Origin: Bacillaceae bacterium JMAK1
GTDB taxonomy: Bacteria > Bacillota > Bacilli > Bacillales > Marinococcaceae
Direction of reading: 5' to 3'
DNA: 64,000 nt
Assembly: GCA_012970285.1 (NCBI GenBank)
Contig: JIBW01000004.1
Location: 1 to 64,000 of the forward strand
A program made the translations under genes and the position numbers. This document shows positions 33,347 through 42,702 of the stretch, piece by piece (position 1 is the stretch's first letter; every line of letters begins with the position of its first letter). Under the pieces are notes generated by a model. It did no database searches, was not told the origin of the DNA, and saw only the letters and a list, made by a program, of their open reading frames with translations.

Positions 33347-34438
33347 ATGAAAAAGTGGATGGTTAGTTCTGTTGTGGCGACAGCTGTTTTGACAGGGCTT
33401 GGAGATGTAAGTGAGCAAGCCGAAGCACAAGGGGAAGCGAAAAATGTGATTTTTATGATTCCTGATGGGTATTCATCTGGTTATGCTAGTGTATACCGAG
33501 CATTTAAAGACGAAGGAATTCCAGCTTGGGATGAGCACCAAGTCGGCCACATGATGACACACTCTGCGAATAATCGTGTCACAGACTCTGCGGCAGCGGG
33601 AACAGCGATGGCAACCGGAGTGAAGACGAACAATGGTGTGATTGGCTTGAACCCAGAAGGAGAGCGTGTGCAGACGGTTCTTGAAGCCGCTAAAGATTCT
33701 GGAAGGTCTACCGGGTTAGTGGCGACATCGACGATCACTCATGCGACACCAGCCGCGTTTGCCTCCCATGTTTCAAACCGAAACAATGAAATGGAAATTG
33801 CTAATTAGTTTTACAATCAAGATATTGATGTGTTACTCGGTGGAGGAGAAAGCTATTTCTTGCCGAAAAGTGAAGGTGGTCACCAATACTTAATGAATTA
33901 CATGAAACGCTTTGAACGGGACGGTTATGAGATTGCTCGAAATGCAGATCAGTTACAATCTGCGAATAGTGATCGAATTGTCGGGTTGTTCGCAAACAAC
34001 GCAATGGCTCCTGAACGGGATCGTCATGAAACGGATGAACCTTCTCTTCAAGAGATGACTGAGGCCGCTCTAAGTTCGCTTGATCAAAACGACGACGGCT
34101 TCTTCCTCATGGTTGAAGGAAGTCAAATTGACTGGGCAGGTCACGCAAACGATTATGATTGGGCGATGACCGATACAGAAGCATTTGAAGCGGCTTATAT
34201 CGAAGCAATTGAATTTGCGAAAGAAGACGAAGAAACGCTTGTCGTGATGGCGAGTGATCATGATACGGGTGGTTTAGCACTTGATGGCAATGACAACCCG
34301 GTGTGGAGCACAACGAACCATACTGGTGTTGATGTTCCGGTCTATAGCTTCGGACCAGGCAGTGAACAGTTCGGTGGACTAATGGACAATACTGATTTAC
34401 CTAAAATGATTGCAAATGCGTTAGACATAGAATTATAA
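33347..34438 (+). pseudogene. Secreted alkaline phosphatase interrupted by one amber codon
   Basis: The 363-codon frame starts at ATG 33347 (AGGG eight bases upstream) with a signal peptide (MKKWMVSSVVATAVLTGLGD). It has metal Asp40 (FMIPDG) and the catalytic Ser81 motif RVTDSAAAGTAMATG. Codon 154 is TAG (33806-33808). Beyond it the same frame continues unbroken through VLLGGGESYF, EGSQIDWAGH (metal ligands), MASDHDTGGL and TTNHTGVDVP. The family usually has Gln or similar at this point (EIAxQ), and CAG to TAG is one transition. The truncated product lacks most zinc ligands and cannot be active. The full frame would be a normal, rather short, PhoA-type enzyme. Confidence 0.85.
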
Positions 34439-34447
34439 GTTCATCTA

Positions 34448-34492
34448 AAAAAGTCGTGTGGACGGGCATCCCGATTCCGCACGGCTTTTTTT
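34448..34492 (+). terminator. Terminator after the alkaline phosphatase gene
   Basis: AAGTCGTGTGGA and TCCGCACGGCTT pair through G-T contacts, with an inner GGGCATCCC hairpin. T7 follows. Confidence 0.8.
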
Positions 34493-34585
34493 GTGATTGT
34501 TCAGAGCATCAGCCTAAAAAAACAGGAAAATAACAGATAAATGGATAATAAGTTAAAGAATAGAAATCTAGTTAGGAGGATCAAA

Positions 34586-36199
34586 ATGATGTCAGAACAA
34601 ACGCATCAAACAGATTATGACGTTCTTGTTGTTGGGGCAGGGTTTTCGGGATTGTATGCGGTATATCGTTTTCGTGAGGCTGGGTTAACAGTGCAAGGGT
34701 TTGAGCGAGCTGAAGATGTTGGGGGGGTGTGGCATTGGAATCGCTATCCGGGAGCAAAATGTGATTCCGAAAGCATCTACTACAACTTTACCTTCTCGGA
34801 AGAACTTTACCGAAAGTGGACGTGGTCATCACGGTTTGCTTCTCAAAAAGAAATATTACGTTACTTACATTTTGTTGCAGAAGAGCTGGACTTAAAAAAA
34901 CATTTCCAGTTTCAGCGAGAAGTCGTGTCCGCGTTTTATGATGATGTGAACAAGTTGTGGAAGGTTCATTTTGGTGACGGTGTTACTATCACAGCGAAGT
35001 ATTTCATTGCGGCAACAGGCTGCTTATCCAAAGCGAATGTTCCACCAATTTCAGGGATTGATCAGTTTGAGGGGGAATGGTATCACACGGGTGATTGGCC
35101 AGTTGATGAAGTAGACTTTAAAGATCAAGACGTAGCGGTAATTGGGACTGGTTCGAGCGGTGTACAAGCGATTCCGGTAATTGCTAGAGAATCCAAATCG
35201 TTGACTGTGTTCCAACGTACTCCACAGTATGCAGTGCCTGCAAACAATTACGTGTATGAGCATGACTACATCGATGGCGTAAAGAACGATAGAAGTTCAA
35301 TTCGTGAATTGATGTATTCGACTCGTCTTGGCATGCCTACGGACCGGCGCGAAGTGTCTGCTCTTGATGAAACAAAAGAACAGCGTGAAATAATCTATGA
35401 ACATGCGTGGAATAAAGGTGGGTTTGTTTTTCCAACCGCGTATAATGATTTATTAATAAGTGAAGAATCTAACGCTACAGCAGCGAACTTTATTCGCAAT
35501 AAAATTCGCTCGGTCGTTCAAGATAAAGATGTCGCAGAGCAGTTATGTCCAGAATATTACTACGCTGCGAAGCGACCGATTTTTGATAGTGGATATTATG
35601 AGTCCTTTAATCAACCGAACGTCTCGCTCGTTGACGTGAAGCAAGAACCGATTGAAATGCTCACAAAAACGGGGATCCAGACGACAAAGACGATTTATGA
35701 CTTTGATAAGATCGTCTTCGCAACAGGGTACGACGGAATCACAGGGTCTTTGTTTAAGATGAATATTCACGGACGTAATGGCCACGCACTCCAAGAGCAT
35801 TGGCAGAACGGTGAGGCCGTGCAAACATACTTGGGAGTTGCAACGGATGATTTTCCTAATTTCTTTATGATTACGGGACCTCAAAGCCCTTCGGTTCTCA
35901 TGAACATGCCGGTTGCCATTGAACAGCATGTAGATTTCATTACAGACTTGATTATGAATGCGAGGGAAAAAGGGAGTACGAACGTTGAGGTCGTTCAAGC
36001 TGCGGTGTCGAATTGGAGTAAAGAATGCAAGACGATTGCGGACTATACGTTATACGTAAAAACAGATTCTTGGTATACTGGTACGAATATTGAAAACCGC
36101 AAAAGTCGCTTTCCGATTTTTGTAGGTGGCTTTCCGATGTTTAAGCAGATCTGTGATCAAGTCATTCAAAACGATTTCGAAGGATTTGTGGTGAGCTAA
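34586..36199 (+). CDS. Type I Baeyer-Villiger-like flavin monooxygenase
   Basis: A 537-aa protein. The FAD-binding GAGFSG is at 17-22, the Baeyer-Villiger fingerprint FEGEWYHTGDWP at 161-172 (FxGxxxHxxxWP), and the NADPH-binding GTGSSG at 187-192. ATG and a later GPQSPS segment complete the cyclohexanone/cyclopentanone monooxygenase-type architecture. AGGAGG at 34573-34578 is seven bases from the ATG at 34586; an upstream in-frame ATG is rejected. The enzyme inserts oxygen next to a ketone, forming esters or lactones, using NADPH and FAD. No hydrolase or alcohol dehydrogenase adjoins it, so the substrate pathway is open. Confidence 0.9.
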   Translation: MMSEQTHQTDYDVLVVGAGFSGLYAVYRFREAGLTVQGFERAEDVGGVWHWNRYPGAKCDSESIYYNFTFSEELYRKWTWSSRFASQKEILRYLHFVAEELDLKKHFQFQREVVSAFYDDVNKLWKVHFGDGVTITAKYFIAATGCLSKANVPPISGIDQFEGEWYHTGDWPVDEVDFKDQDVAVIGTGSSGVQAIPVIARESKSLTVFQRTPQYAVPANNYVYEHDYIDGVKNDRSSIRELMYSTRLGMPTDRREVSALDETKEQREIIYEHAWNKGGFVFPTAYNDLLISEESNATAANFIRNKIRSVVQDKDVAEQLCPEYYYAAKRPIFDSGYYESFNQPNVSLVDVKQEPIEMLTKTGIQTTKTIYDFDKIVFATGYDGITGSLFKMNIHGRNGHALQEHWQNGEAVQTYLGVATDDFPNFFMITGPQSPSVLMNMPVAIEQHVDFITDLIMNAREKGSTNVEVVQAAVSNWSKECKTIADYTLYVKTDSWYTGTNIENRKSRFPIFVGGFPMFKQICDQVIQNDFEGFVVS

Positions 36200-36285
36200 G
36201 CAGACAAGATTTGGGACAACGACCTCTGCGATTTGTTCGGTTGCAGAGGTTTAATTGTGCGTGTAGATGAACAAGGGGTGATGAG

Positions 36286-36741
36286 GTGATTGTTGTGAGT
36301 GCTTGTTTAGCCGGAATGCCGGTTCGCTATGATGGCCAACATAAAGGTCATGAGTTGATTCAACAATGGCTTCGTGAGAAGAAAGCGATACCGGTTTGCC
36401 CGGAATTACTTGGGGGATTACAGACGCCAAGGGAACCTGCGGAAATCGTAGGCGGTACTGGGGACGACGTGCTCGAGGGGTGTGCACAAGTCTTCGACAA
36501 AACAGGACATGATGTGAGTGATCAATTTATAGCTGGAGCGTATAAAACGTTAAGAAGGATTCAAGAACTAGATGCGAGCCTCGTTATTCTAAAAGAAGAT
36601 AGCCCGTCTTGTGGAAGTCAGTCGATCTATAGCGGATCATTTAACGGCGAGAAAATTCAAGGCAACGGCGTGACTACAGCTCTTCTGAAGAAGCATGGGA
36701 TTGAGGTAATCTCTGAACATGAGCTGATAAATCTAGGATGA
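36286..36741 (+). CDS. DUF523 protein
   Basis: A 151-aa protein opening VVSACLAGMPVRYDGQHKG, with PVCPELLGGLQTPREPAEI and SPSCGSQSIYSGSF. These are the three conserved Cys-containing stretches of DUF523, a small single-domain family (sometimes fused to DUF1722). The GTG start is supported by AAGGGGTGA. The conserved Cys and Arg residues suggest metal or thiol chemistry. Members have been linked to 2-thiouracil-type desulfurisation, but I cannot confirm that for this protein. Confidence 0.88.
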   Translation: MIVVSACLAGMPVRYDGQHKGHELIQQWLREKKAIPVCPELLGGLQTPREPAEIVGGTGDDVLEGCAQVFDKTGHDVSDQFIAGAYKTLRRIQELDASLVILKEDSPSCGSQSIYSGSFNGEKIQGNGVTTALLKKHGIEVISEHELINLG

Positions 36742-36831
36742 ATAGTATGCTGCTCATAGGATGTTCCAGATAATTCCTTTTAAGTTAAAGTCAAGCTGAT
36801 GACGGGTATAGACCCAAAAGGAGGAATTATA

Positions 36832-36987
36832 ATGGGATTTGAGTGGGTCGGTTTGTTTGCGATCTTGTTGTACATCGCTTTTTTTGCCGCTGGTGCAGTG
36901 GTTGCCTACTTTGTCATTCGTGTGGCAGTGAAACATGGCGTGAGAGATGCCCAGCATGAATTGAAGAAACAACCGCCAGGGGCTTAG
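36832..36987 (+). CDS. Small membrane protein, 51 aa
   Basis: The sequence begins MGFEWVGLFAILLYIAFFAAG and has one long hydrophobic helix to about residue 33, followed by a basic amphipathic tail (KHGVRDAQHELKKQPPGA). AAGGAGG seven bases upstream of the ATG at 36832 overrules a longer frame. Similar short proteins in Bacillus are unannotated. It is followed by another small membrane protein gene 54 bp away. Confidence 0.65.
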   Translation: MGFEWVGLFAILLYIAFFAAGAVVAYFVIRVAVKHGVRDAQHELKKQPPGA

Positions 36988-37041
36988 CGTGATGAATGTA
37001 AATAGACGAGAAGTGACTCTGCATTCATAGGAGTGTTATCG

Positions 37042-37371
37042 ATGTTGGTAGAAATCATGCTTGTGGTTGGTATTGCTTTACTTATCATGACTGCAGTTAC
37101 GTATGCTTACAAAGATGAAGAGAAAGTAGATAAAGGTTTTACATTGAATTATCACCGTTTATCGTATCGAAGGAAGTTTAAACGTACATTGTGGATGACC
37201 CCAGTCATTATTTTCTTATTAGTATTCATACTCAGGTTATCGATTTGGGGTGTGGCAATCGATATTCTTGTTATTTCAATGTTAATAATTTCTCACGTCG
37301 TTCAACTGATCTACACGTACATGAAATGGAAGAAAACCGAATCTGAAGGGCATGAGTTAAATCATGAGTGA
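37042..37371 (+). CDS. Hypothetical membrane protein, 109 aa
   Basis: A first helix at about 2-20 (LVEIMLVVGIALLIMTAV) is followed by a charged cytoplasmic segment with YKDEEKVDKGF and KFKRTL, then two helices at about 50-65 and 70-92. A polar tail ends SEGHELNHE. TAGGAGTG precedes the ATG at 37042 with better spacing than the GTG at 37033. No family is recognised. Confidence 0.6.
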   Translation: MLVEIMLVVGIALLIMTAVTYAYKDEEKVDKGFTLNYHRLSYRRKFKRTLWMTPVIIFLLVFILRLSIWGVAIDILVISMLIISHVVQLIYTYMKWKKTESEGHELNHE

Positions 37372-37495
37372 TCTGTAGCTTCGCATTTGCGTGGCTTATT
37401 TTTTTGACAAATTATTGAAATTATTGCAATGAACAAGGAGAATCCGAAACGTTAACGGAAAGGGTTATTAATTGAAACGATAAGGTGGGATGTTT

Positions 37496-38725
37496 TTGCA
37501 AAGAGATGACTGGAAACCACGTTTTCTGTTGCTGTCTACATTAGGAATTTCAAGTGTTGGTGATTTTATTTACCTTGTGGCAATTAATCTATTCGTCTTT
37601 CAACTGACGGGTTCTGCAGCGGCTGTTGCAACACTCTGGTTAATTGGACCTTTAACGAATATGGTTGCGAAGTTTTGGACGGGAAGTTTTATTGACGAAC
37701 GTAGTAAACGGAAAGTGATGATGACTACATACGTATGCCGGGCGGTTTTTGTGGCGTGTATTCCTTTAGCACCTAATCTTATGGTCGTTTATCTTATCTT
37801 GGTTTTACTTAGTGTTGCACGTGCATTTTATCACCCTTCCTCGATGACATTTGTAACGATGACAGTACCTAAAGAGAAGCGCAAAAAGTTCAACTCGTTA
37901 CGATCTCTATTCACATCAAGTGCAAGCATTATCGGACCGGCAATTGGTGGGGCGTTAATTATGCTTACGACCGTACAACTTACGTTTTGGATTAATGTCT
38001 CATTTTTCCTCATTGCCGCATTCCTCCTTTGGTTAATGCCTGACAATGAGAAGCGAGAGAAAGAGAAGATTCCTACACTAACCATTGCGCAAGTGATCCA
38101 AGACTTTCGAGTCGTACAGTCATTTATGAAACAACAACGTTATGTTGCGTTCATTTACATGAGTTTTATTTTATTAATGACATTTACGTTTGCGATGGAT
38201 GCACAAGAAGTCGTGTTCACACAACAAGTCATTGGGCTTAGTGAACTTGAATACAGTCTATTAATTAGCTTAACAGGTATTGGTGCGATTGCCGGCGGTT
38301 TGGTATTAACGACGATATCAAGGCACCTCTCCATTCGGGTAATGATTGTTATGGGACTCATGTTGACCATTAGTGGGTACGGAATTTACGCGTTGTCATG
38401 GTCGTTTCTGTCGATCACTGTTGGCTTTATGATTCTCGGATTCTTTAATGCTTTTCTGTATGCGGGCATGACAACATTTTATCAAAACAATGTACCCGTC
38501 GAGATGATGGGAAGGGTAACGAGCATTTATGATTTGATCCAAAGTGCTAGCCAGATTGTCTTGATCTTAATGCTCGGATTGTTCGCGGATTTGTTTTCAT
38601 TACGAGCAACGTTATTATTTTTCGTCAGTGTGATGGCAGTCGGTGCAATTTGTTTCTCAGTTGCAATCTTGAATAAGCAAAAAGATCCCCTATTTTCTGA
38701 ACAAGAAGATCATCGCTCAGCATAA
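37496..38725 (+). CDS. MFS transporter
   Basis: A twelve-helix protein of 409-411 aa. The loop 2-3 motif is TGSFIDERSKRKVMM and the C-terminal half repeat has GGLVLTTISRHLSIR. It resembles the Bacillus MFS-3 group of putative drug or metabolite exporters. AAGGTGGG abuts the ATG at 37490, while the TTG at 37496 has better spacing, so the true start is one of these two. No regulator adjoins it and the substrate is unknown. Confidence 0.85.
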   Translation: MQRDDWKPRFLLLSTLGISSVGDFIYLVAINLFVFQLTGSAAAVATLWLIGPLTNMVAKFWTGSFIDERSKRKVMMTTYVCRAVFVACIPLAPNLMVVYLILVLLSVARAFYHPSSMTFVTMTVPKEKRKKFNSLRSLFTSSASIIGPAIGGALIMLTTVQLTFWINVSFFLIAAFLLWLMPDNEKREKEKIPTLTIAQVIQDFRVVQSFMKQQRYVAFIYMSFILLMTFTFAMDAQEVVFTQQVIGLSELEYSLLISLTGIGAIAGGLVLTTISRHLSIRVMIVMGLMLTISGYGIYALSWSFLSITVGFMILGFFNAFLYAGMTTFYQNNVPVEMMGRVTSIYDLIQSASQIVLILMLGLFADLFSLRATLLFFVSVMAVGAICFSVAILNKQKDPLFSEQEDHRSA

Positions 38726-38790
38726 CTTATGATAGAATATAAGAGGTCTAAAGTTTCAATTATAGCAAATTTTCAATGAATGAGGAGATT

Positions 38791-39744
38791 ATGAGAAAGA
38801 TAAAGATCGTTGCGATGATCGTTAGTGCATGTTTCATTGTCATAATTATAGGAATTCGAATAATGCACGTCGTTGCAAGTGAGAATGAAAGTGAACGTTT
38901 CCCCGTTCCAGGTGATGTTGTACGTGTTAACGACACCAACATACACGTGTATAGCGATGGGCAAGGCGAGAAAACGATTGTATTTATGAGTGGTGGCGGA
39001 ACGCAAGCCCCTACGATTGATTTCAAACCGTTATGGTCGCTTCTTTCAGATGATTATCGTATTGCTGTGGTGGAAAAGCCAGGGTACGGTTGGAGCGAAG
39101 GATCAGACAGTCCTCGTACCGTCGAACAAATGGTAACAGAGATGAGAGAAGCACTTAGACTTTCCGGACATACACCGCCGTATGTGTTGGCACCACACTC
39201 CATGTCTGGTCTTGAAGCACTCTATTTTGCATCGGTTTATCCAGATGAGGTGAAAGCCATTGTTGGTCTTGATCCTGCTGTACCGAAAAGCTATGAGCAA
39301 TTGCAAGTTCCGAGTTCTGTAATGATCGCTGGGTCGGGTGCCTTAAGTGAGTTTGGCGGATTGCGCATCTTACCTTCATTTGTAAAAGAAGCAGATATTT
39401 TTTCGACGGATTACTTATCTACAAAGAATACCGAAGCTTACAAATCTTTTATTCATCGTGGAACGATGACGAAGAATATGCGTGAGGAAATCGAGCGAGT
39501 GCATGAGAATGCGGCAGTTGTGAGCGATCATATTCCGAGGGAGACGCCGATGTTGTTTTTTGCTTCGAACGGTCAAGGGACGGGAATTGATGCTTGGCGA
39601 GAAACATTGAACGAGTTTTTACATGAAATTAACGATAGTACAATTATAGAAATCAATCGTAGTCACTATATTCACGTGTATGAACCTGAACAGATCGCTG
39701 AAGAAATGAAACGCTTTTTGCATCGATTAGATGAAGAGTCGTAG
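38791..39744 (+). CDS. Membrane-anchored alpha/beta hydrolase
   Basis: A 317-aa protein. An N-terminal transmembrane anchor (about 5-27) precedes an extracytoplasmic alpha/beta hydrolase domain. GHT is followed by the nucleophile elbow APHSMSGLEA (Ser in HSMSG), LDPAVPKSY, and a late SHYIHVYEPEQI with the catalytic His. The Ser-containing elbow and the N-anchor suggest a surface esterase or lipase-like enzyme. TGAGGAG lies just before the ATG at 38791; the ATG at 38776 has no ribosome site. Two small membrane proteins follow. Confidence 0.82.
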   Translation: MRKIKIVAMIVSACFIVIIIGIRIMHVVASENESERFPVPGDVVRVNDTNIHVYSDGQGEKTIVFMSGGGTQAPTIDFKPLWSLLSDDYRIAVVEKPGYGWSEGSDSPRTVEQMVTEMREALRLSGHTPPYVLAPHSMSGLEALYFASVYPDEVKAIVGLDPAVPKSYEQLQVPSSVMIAGSGALSEFGGLRILPSFVKEADIFSTDYLSTKNTEAYKSFIHRGTMTKNMREEIERVHENAAVVSDHIPRETPMLFFASNGQGTGIDAWRETLNEFLHEINDSTIIEINRSHYIHVYEPEQIAEEMKRFLHRLDEES

Positions 39745-39771
39745 CCAATGTTTTTAGGAGATGAGTAGCTT

Positions 39772-39876
39772 ATGAACATCTTTTTCGGAGTGTTGTTCTT
39801 TCTTTGGGGAATCGTTGTTATTGTGCTCGGTCTTACAAAACTAAAAGCAGCCGATTTAAAATCAAAAGGGATTTGA
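39772..39876 (+). CDS. 34-aa membrane microprotein
   Basis: The product is MNIFFGVLFFLWGIVVIVLG followed by LTKLKAADLKSKGI: one helix and a basic amphipathic tail. TAGGAGATGAG is upstream of the ATG. The next microprotein gene begins two bases after the stop, so the two form a tiny tandem. Support is the ribosome site and helix pattern only. Confidence 0.5.
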   Translation: MNIFFGVLFFLWGIVVIVLGLTKLKAADLKSKGI

Positions 39877-39877
39877 A

Positions 39878-39991
39878 GTGGAGTGGTTGACGAGATGGAT
39901 TCAGAACTTCCCAACAGCAATTATTCGTAGCTTTGTGATTTTCATTGGCGTTAGTTTCTCGGGATTTGGTTTGTTTCTGCTCGTATGGTAA
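39878..39991 (+). CDS. 37-aa membrane microprotein
   Basis: The GTG start gives VEWLTRWIQNFPTAIIRSFV, then IFIGVSFSGFGLFLLVW, with one hydrophobic helix in the second half. TTG at 39887 is an alternative start. It overlaps the end of the preceding microprotein region closely enough to be translationally coupled. No homologue comes to mind, so confidence is modest. Confidence 0.4.
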   Translation: MEWLTRWIQNFPTAIIRSFVIFIGVSFSGFGLFLLVW

Positions 39992-40024
39992 ACGGTGAAT
40001 TTGAAAGTGGGGATTGTCATTACA

Positions 40025-41281
40025 ATGACAGAACAGAAGATAAGAATTGAAATTCAAGAGCAGAGTACGTTAGTTACAGAAAGTTTCTCATTACAGATTG
40101 AGACAGAAGAAGCGAATAAGTCCTTTCGCATAGCAATCTCAACGAAGGATGATCGAAGTCATGTTTTTGTGGCATCAATGGATGTGTTAACCGATGAACA
40201 TGGAACGATTAATATGGCAAACGATTTGATGAAGCTTATTGAGTCGAGGAAAAGTAAAGATGGAAAAGAAAGAATGTTCGTGAAGCATTCAGACGCACCG
40301 GTAACGTTTGAACTTGAACTAACGGATCGAGAGAACGTGATCGCTAAAGCAACGGTTGCGAGAACATTCCTAACCGACAATGTTCAAAAAGAAATCATTG
40401 AAGGTGAAGGACTTGTTGGTACGGTGTATTATCCTCATTCAGAAGAACCGAAGCCTGCAATCGTCATCGTTGGAGGTTCAGATGGTGCACACCATGAGTC
40501 CGCTGCAGCTTTACTTGCTTCAAAAGGATACGTTGTTATGGCGCTCGCCTACTTCGGGAAAGCAGGATTGCCGAAAGGAATTGTGAACATTCCCCTTGAG
40601 TATGTGGACGATGCGTTTACATACTTGAAGAAAAAGACGATTGTGGATAACGAAAGACTTGCAATGATCGGTCATTCTAGAGGTTCTGAGCTTGCGTTAT
40701 TATATGCATCCACTTATTCGAGCTTAAAAGCAGTGATTGGTGTTGCACCAAGCGCCGTGCAATTTTCAGGAATCCAGAACTTCCAACCCGTAGCAAAGCC
40801 TGCGTGGACTTACAATGGTCAGCCGTTCTCGTTTTTTGCGGCGAAGCAAACATTTTCAGATATGTTGTCGTTCTTCGGCCATATGATTACGAGAAAGCCA
40901 TTTAAAGGCCTAGAAGCGATGGAAAGGAACTTGGCAGATCAAAAGCTATACGAAGAACATCTCATTCCTGTAGAGAAGATTGACGCATCAGTTATGCTCG
41001 TAGCGGGTACTGACGATCAAGTTCAACCTGCAGTATTTTTCTCAGAATTGATGGAAAAGAAACTTCAAGATCATCATGATCGAACGAAAAACCGTGTGAT
41101 CATTCACGAAGGTGCGGGGCACTTCTCTGCATTCCCGAGTCATTTACCGCATCTTCCGCAGACACTTGGCGATACAAACGCTGCGATGACGATGATATTC
41201 GGAGGAACGAGAGAAATGAATGCTGAAGCGACGAACAAATCATGGGAAGAGACACTCACGTTTTTAGAGGAAAGTTTATAG
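40025..41281 (+). CDS. Acyl-CoA thioester hydrolase / BAAT-type protein
   Basis: A 418-aa protein with two domains. The N-terminal beta-sandwich (1-125) is typical of acyl-CoA thioester hydrolase/bile acid-CoA:amino acid N-acyltransferase (ELELTDRENVIAKATVAR). The C-terminal alpha/beta hydrolase (130-415) has GVPK-like GKAGLPKGIVN, the nucleophile elbow GHSRGSELALLYA (Ser; Cys in BAAT) and the catalytic His in GAGHFSAFPSHLPH. With Ser it is expected to hydrolyse thioesters rather than conjugate amino acids. The start is uncertain because the ribosome site is about 12 bases away; GTG 39995 is the alternative. Confidence 0.82.
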   Translation: MTEQKIRIEIQEQSTLVTESFSLQIETEEANKSFRIAISTKDDRSHVFVASMDVLTDEHGTINMANDLMKLIESRKSKDGKERMFVKHSDAPVTFELELTDRENVIAKATVARTFLTDNVQKEIIEGEGLVGTVYYPHSEEPKPAIVIVGGSDGAHHESAAALLASKGYVVMALAYFGKAGLPKGIVNIPLEYVDDAFTYLKKKTIVDNERLAMIGHSRGSELALLYASTYSSLKAVIGVAPSAVQFSGIQNFQPVAKPAWTYNGQPFSFFAAKQTFSDMLSFFGHMITRKPFKGLEAMERNLADQKLYEEHLIPVEKIDASVMLVAGTDDQVQPAVFFSELMEKKLQDHHDRTKNRVIIHEGAGHFSAFPSHLPHLPQTLGDTNAAMTMIFGGTREMNAEATNKSWEETLTFLEESL

Positions 41282-41353
41282 GTTAACGTAAGGAAAAATA
41301 AGTAATCGTATATTCACAATGCATTCCTATATTCTAGCTTTTAAAAATCTAGC

Positions 41354-41381
41354 CACCTTTGATCATCAAAGGTGTTTTTTT
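41354..41381 (+). terminator. Terminator after the thioester hydrolase gene
   Basis: CACCTTTGA (41354-41362) and TCAAAGGTG (41366-41374) form a perfect stem with a three-base loop. T7 follows. Confidence 0.85.
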
Positions 41382-41491
41382 GTTATTCATTCAAACTGTC
41401 ACGAACCGCTGCATACAATCATAAATAATTAGGTAAAGCACTTATGGATTTTATGGGATTGTGTTAAGAACAGAGAGGGTGATCACTGATT

Positions 41492-41785
41492 ATGGACACG
41501 ATGTTAAGTGTATTCTTTTTAGTTGTCCTCATTGGTCCTCTAGTTATATTTGGACCTTCCCAAGTCATTCATGTCACAGAATCCGCCATCACGCCTCGAG
41601 AAAAACGACGGTTTTTCAATGTTGCTGTGATCAATTCTGGAGTCATGCTCATGGCTATTGTCATTGGCCTTGGAACCGGGACTTGGATTCCTGTCTTAGC
41701 TTCGGCACTCGTGTATTATCATCTAACCATTCTATTATGTGTGTATATCGTAAAAGTACGAAAAGAAAAGAAGAGAGAAATCTAA
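41492..41785 (+). CDS. Hypothetical membrane protein, 97 aa
   Basis: Three helices are predicted at about 4-22, 44-62 and 65-85, with a loop THVTESAITPREKRRFF containing basic residues and a basic tail KVRKEKKREI. AGAGGGTGATC is the ribosome site for the ATG at 41492. An overlapping frame starting at 41461 is Cys/His/Ser-rich and unlikely to be real. No family is recognised. Confidence 0.6.
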   Translation: MDTMLSVFFLVVLIGPLVIFGPSQVIHVTESAITPREKRRFFNVAVINSGVMLMAIVIGLGTGTWIPVLASALVYYHLTILLCVYIVKVRKEKKREI

Positions 41786-41798
41786 TCCTATTTAGTAG

Positions 41799-41832
41799 CC
41801 CTTTTGACAACGGTTAAAAGGGTTGTTTTGTT
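41799..41832 (+). terminator. Terminator before the catabolic island
   Basis: CCCTTTTGA and TTAAAAGGG pair with one G-T contact around CAACGG. TTGTTTTGTTTT follows. Confidence 0.65.
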
Positions 41833-41919
41833 TTATTAGTACGCTTATATTTTTAATGAAAATACGTACAACCTATCAAATTGTCGGTTTAAATGAGAAA
41901 TATATAATGTATTCATTTG

Positions 41920-41949
41920 TTGACATGTATACTAGTATGCACTTAAAAT
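41920..41949 (+). promoter_or_regulatory. gntR promoter with 16-bp operator in the spacer
   Basis: TTGACA (41920-41925) is followed by TAAAAT (41944-41949). Between them is TGTATACTAGTATGCA (41926-41941), an almost perfect palindrome. Its core GTATACTAGTAT recurs after the gene at 42720-42731. GntR/FCD regulators bind short AT-rich palindromes like this and often repress their own gene. Confidence 0.7.
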
Positions 41950-41980
41950 TATCTTAATTCAGAATACAAGCAGGTGAATT

Positions 41981-42682
41981 ATGGCAAACATAACATTTCC
42001 ACGAAAGACGTTAGGCACTGAAATCTACCGTTATTTGTATAACGAAGTAATAACGTTGAAGTATAAGCCAGGTCAAATGATTTCAGAGAACGAACTTGCG
42101 CAGTTGCTTGGTGTGAGTAGAACACCGATTCGTGAGGCTATCCGTTTGTTGTCATCGGAAGGGTTTCTACGAGTGATTCCGCAAAAGGGGATTCAAGTTG
42201 AGTACATTTCATTAAATAAAGTGAAAGAAGCCTTTCAAGTACGTGAGAGTTTAGAACGGACAGCATTTCGGCAAGTTGCCGAATCATGGAATCCAGAGAC
42301 AAAAGAAGCGACATACCATAAAAGAGTAGTTCTTGATGTCATTATGCAGCAGAAGGAAGCTGCCAACAAAGATGATTTAGAACAATTTTATCATTACGAT
42401 GAAGTGTTTCATGATAAAATTTTAGAAATTTGCGGAAATGAAACATTAAGTGAATATGTGAGGCAAGTGCGTGGGCATGTAAATCGTATGCGTTATCTAG
42501 AATTCTATGAAACACAAGAAACAGATCGAATTATTGAAGATCACGAACAGATGCTACAACTAATTGAGTCTAACGATGTTGCGGCTTTAGACACTAAGTT
42601 AACTGAGCACCTTAACAATGTCTGGGCGTACTATGATTACATTTTTGAGAAATATCCAGAGTACTTTTCATCAAGGCGGTAA
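41981..42682 (+). CDS. GntR family regulator, FCD subfamily
   Basis: A 233-aa protein. The winged helix (8-75) reads EIYRYLYNEVITLKYKPGQM, then SENELAQLLGVSRTPIREAIRLL and the wing. The C-terminal FCD helical domain (80-225) has the metal ligands Asp (VLDVIM), His (FHDKIL) and later His in DHEQML and TEHLNNVW. FCD-type GntR proteins sense organic acids such as lactate, pyruvate, gluconate and aromatic acids. This regulator opens the catabolic island, and operators flank it on both sides. Confidence 0.9.
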   Translation: MANITFPRKTLGTEIYRYLYNEVITLKYKPGQMISENELAQLLGVSRTPIREAIRLLSSEGFLRVIPQKGIQVEYISLNKVKEAFQVRESLERTAFRQVAESWNPETKEATYHKRVVLDVIMQQKEAANKDDLEQFYHYDEVFHDKILEICGNETLSEYVRQVRGHVNRMRYLEFYETQETDRIIEDHEQMLQLIESNDVAALDTKLTEHLNNVWAYYDYIFEKYPEYFSSRR

Positions 42683-42702
42683 ACGTAAAAGCTTTACTGT
42701 CC

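Noticed and set aside
41461-41817. 118-aa plus-strand frame overlapping the 41492 gene
   Set aside because: Its His/Cys/Ser-rich composition and lack of a ribosome site indicate an out-of-frame shadow of the membrane protein gene.
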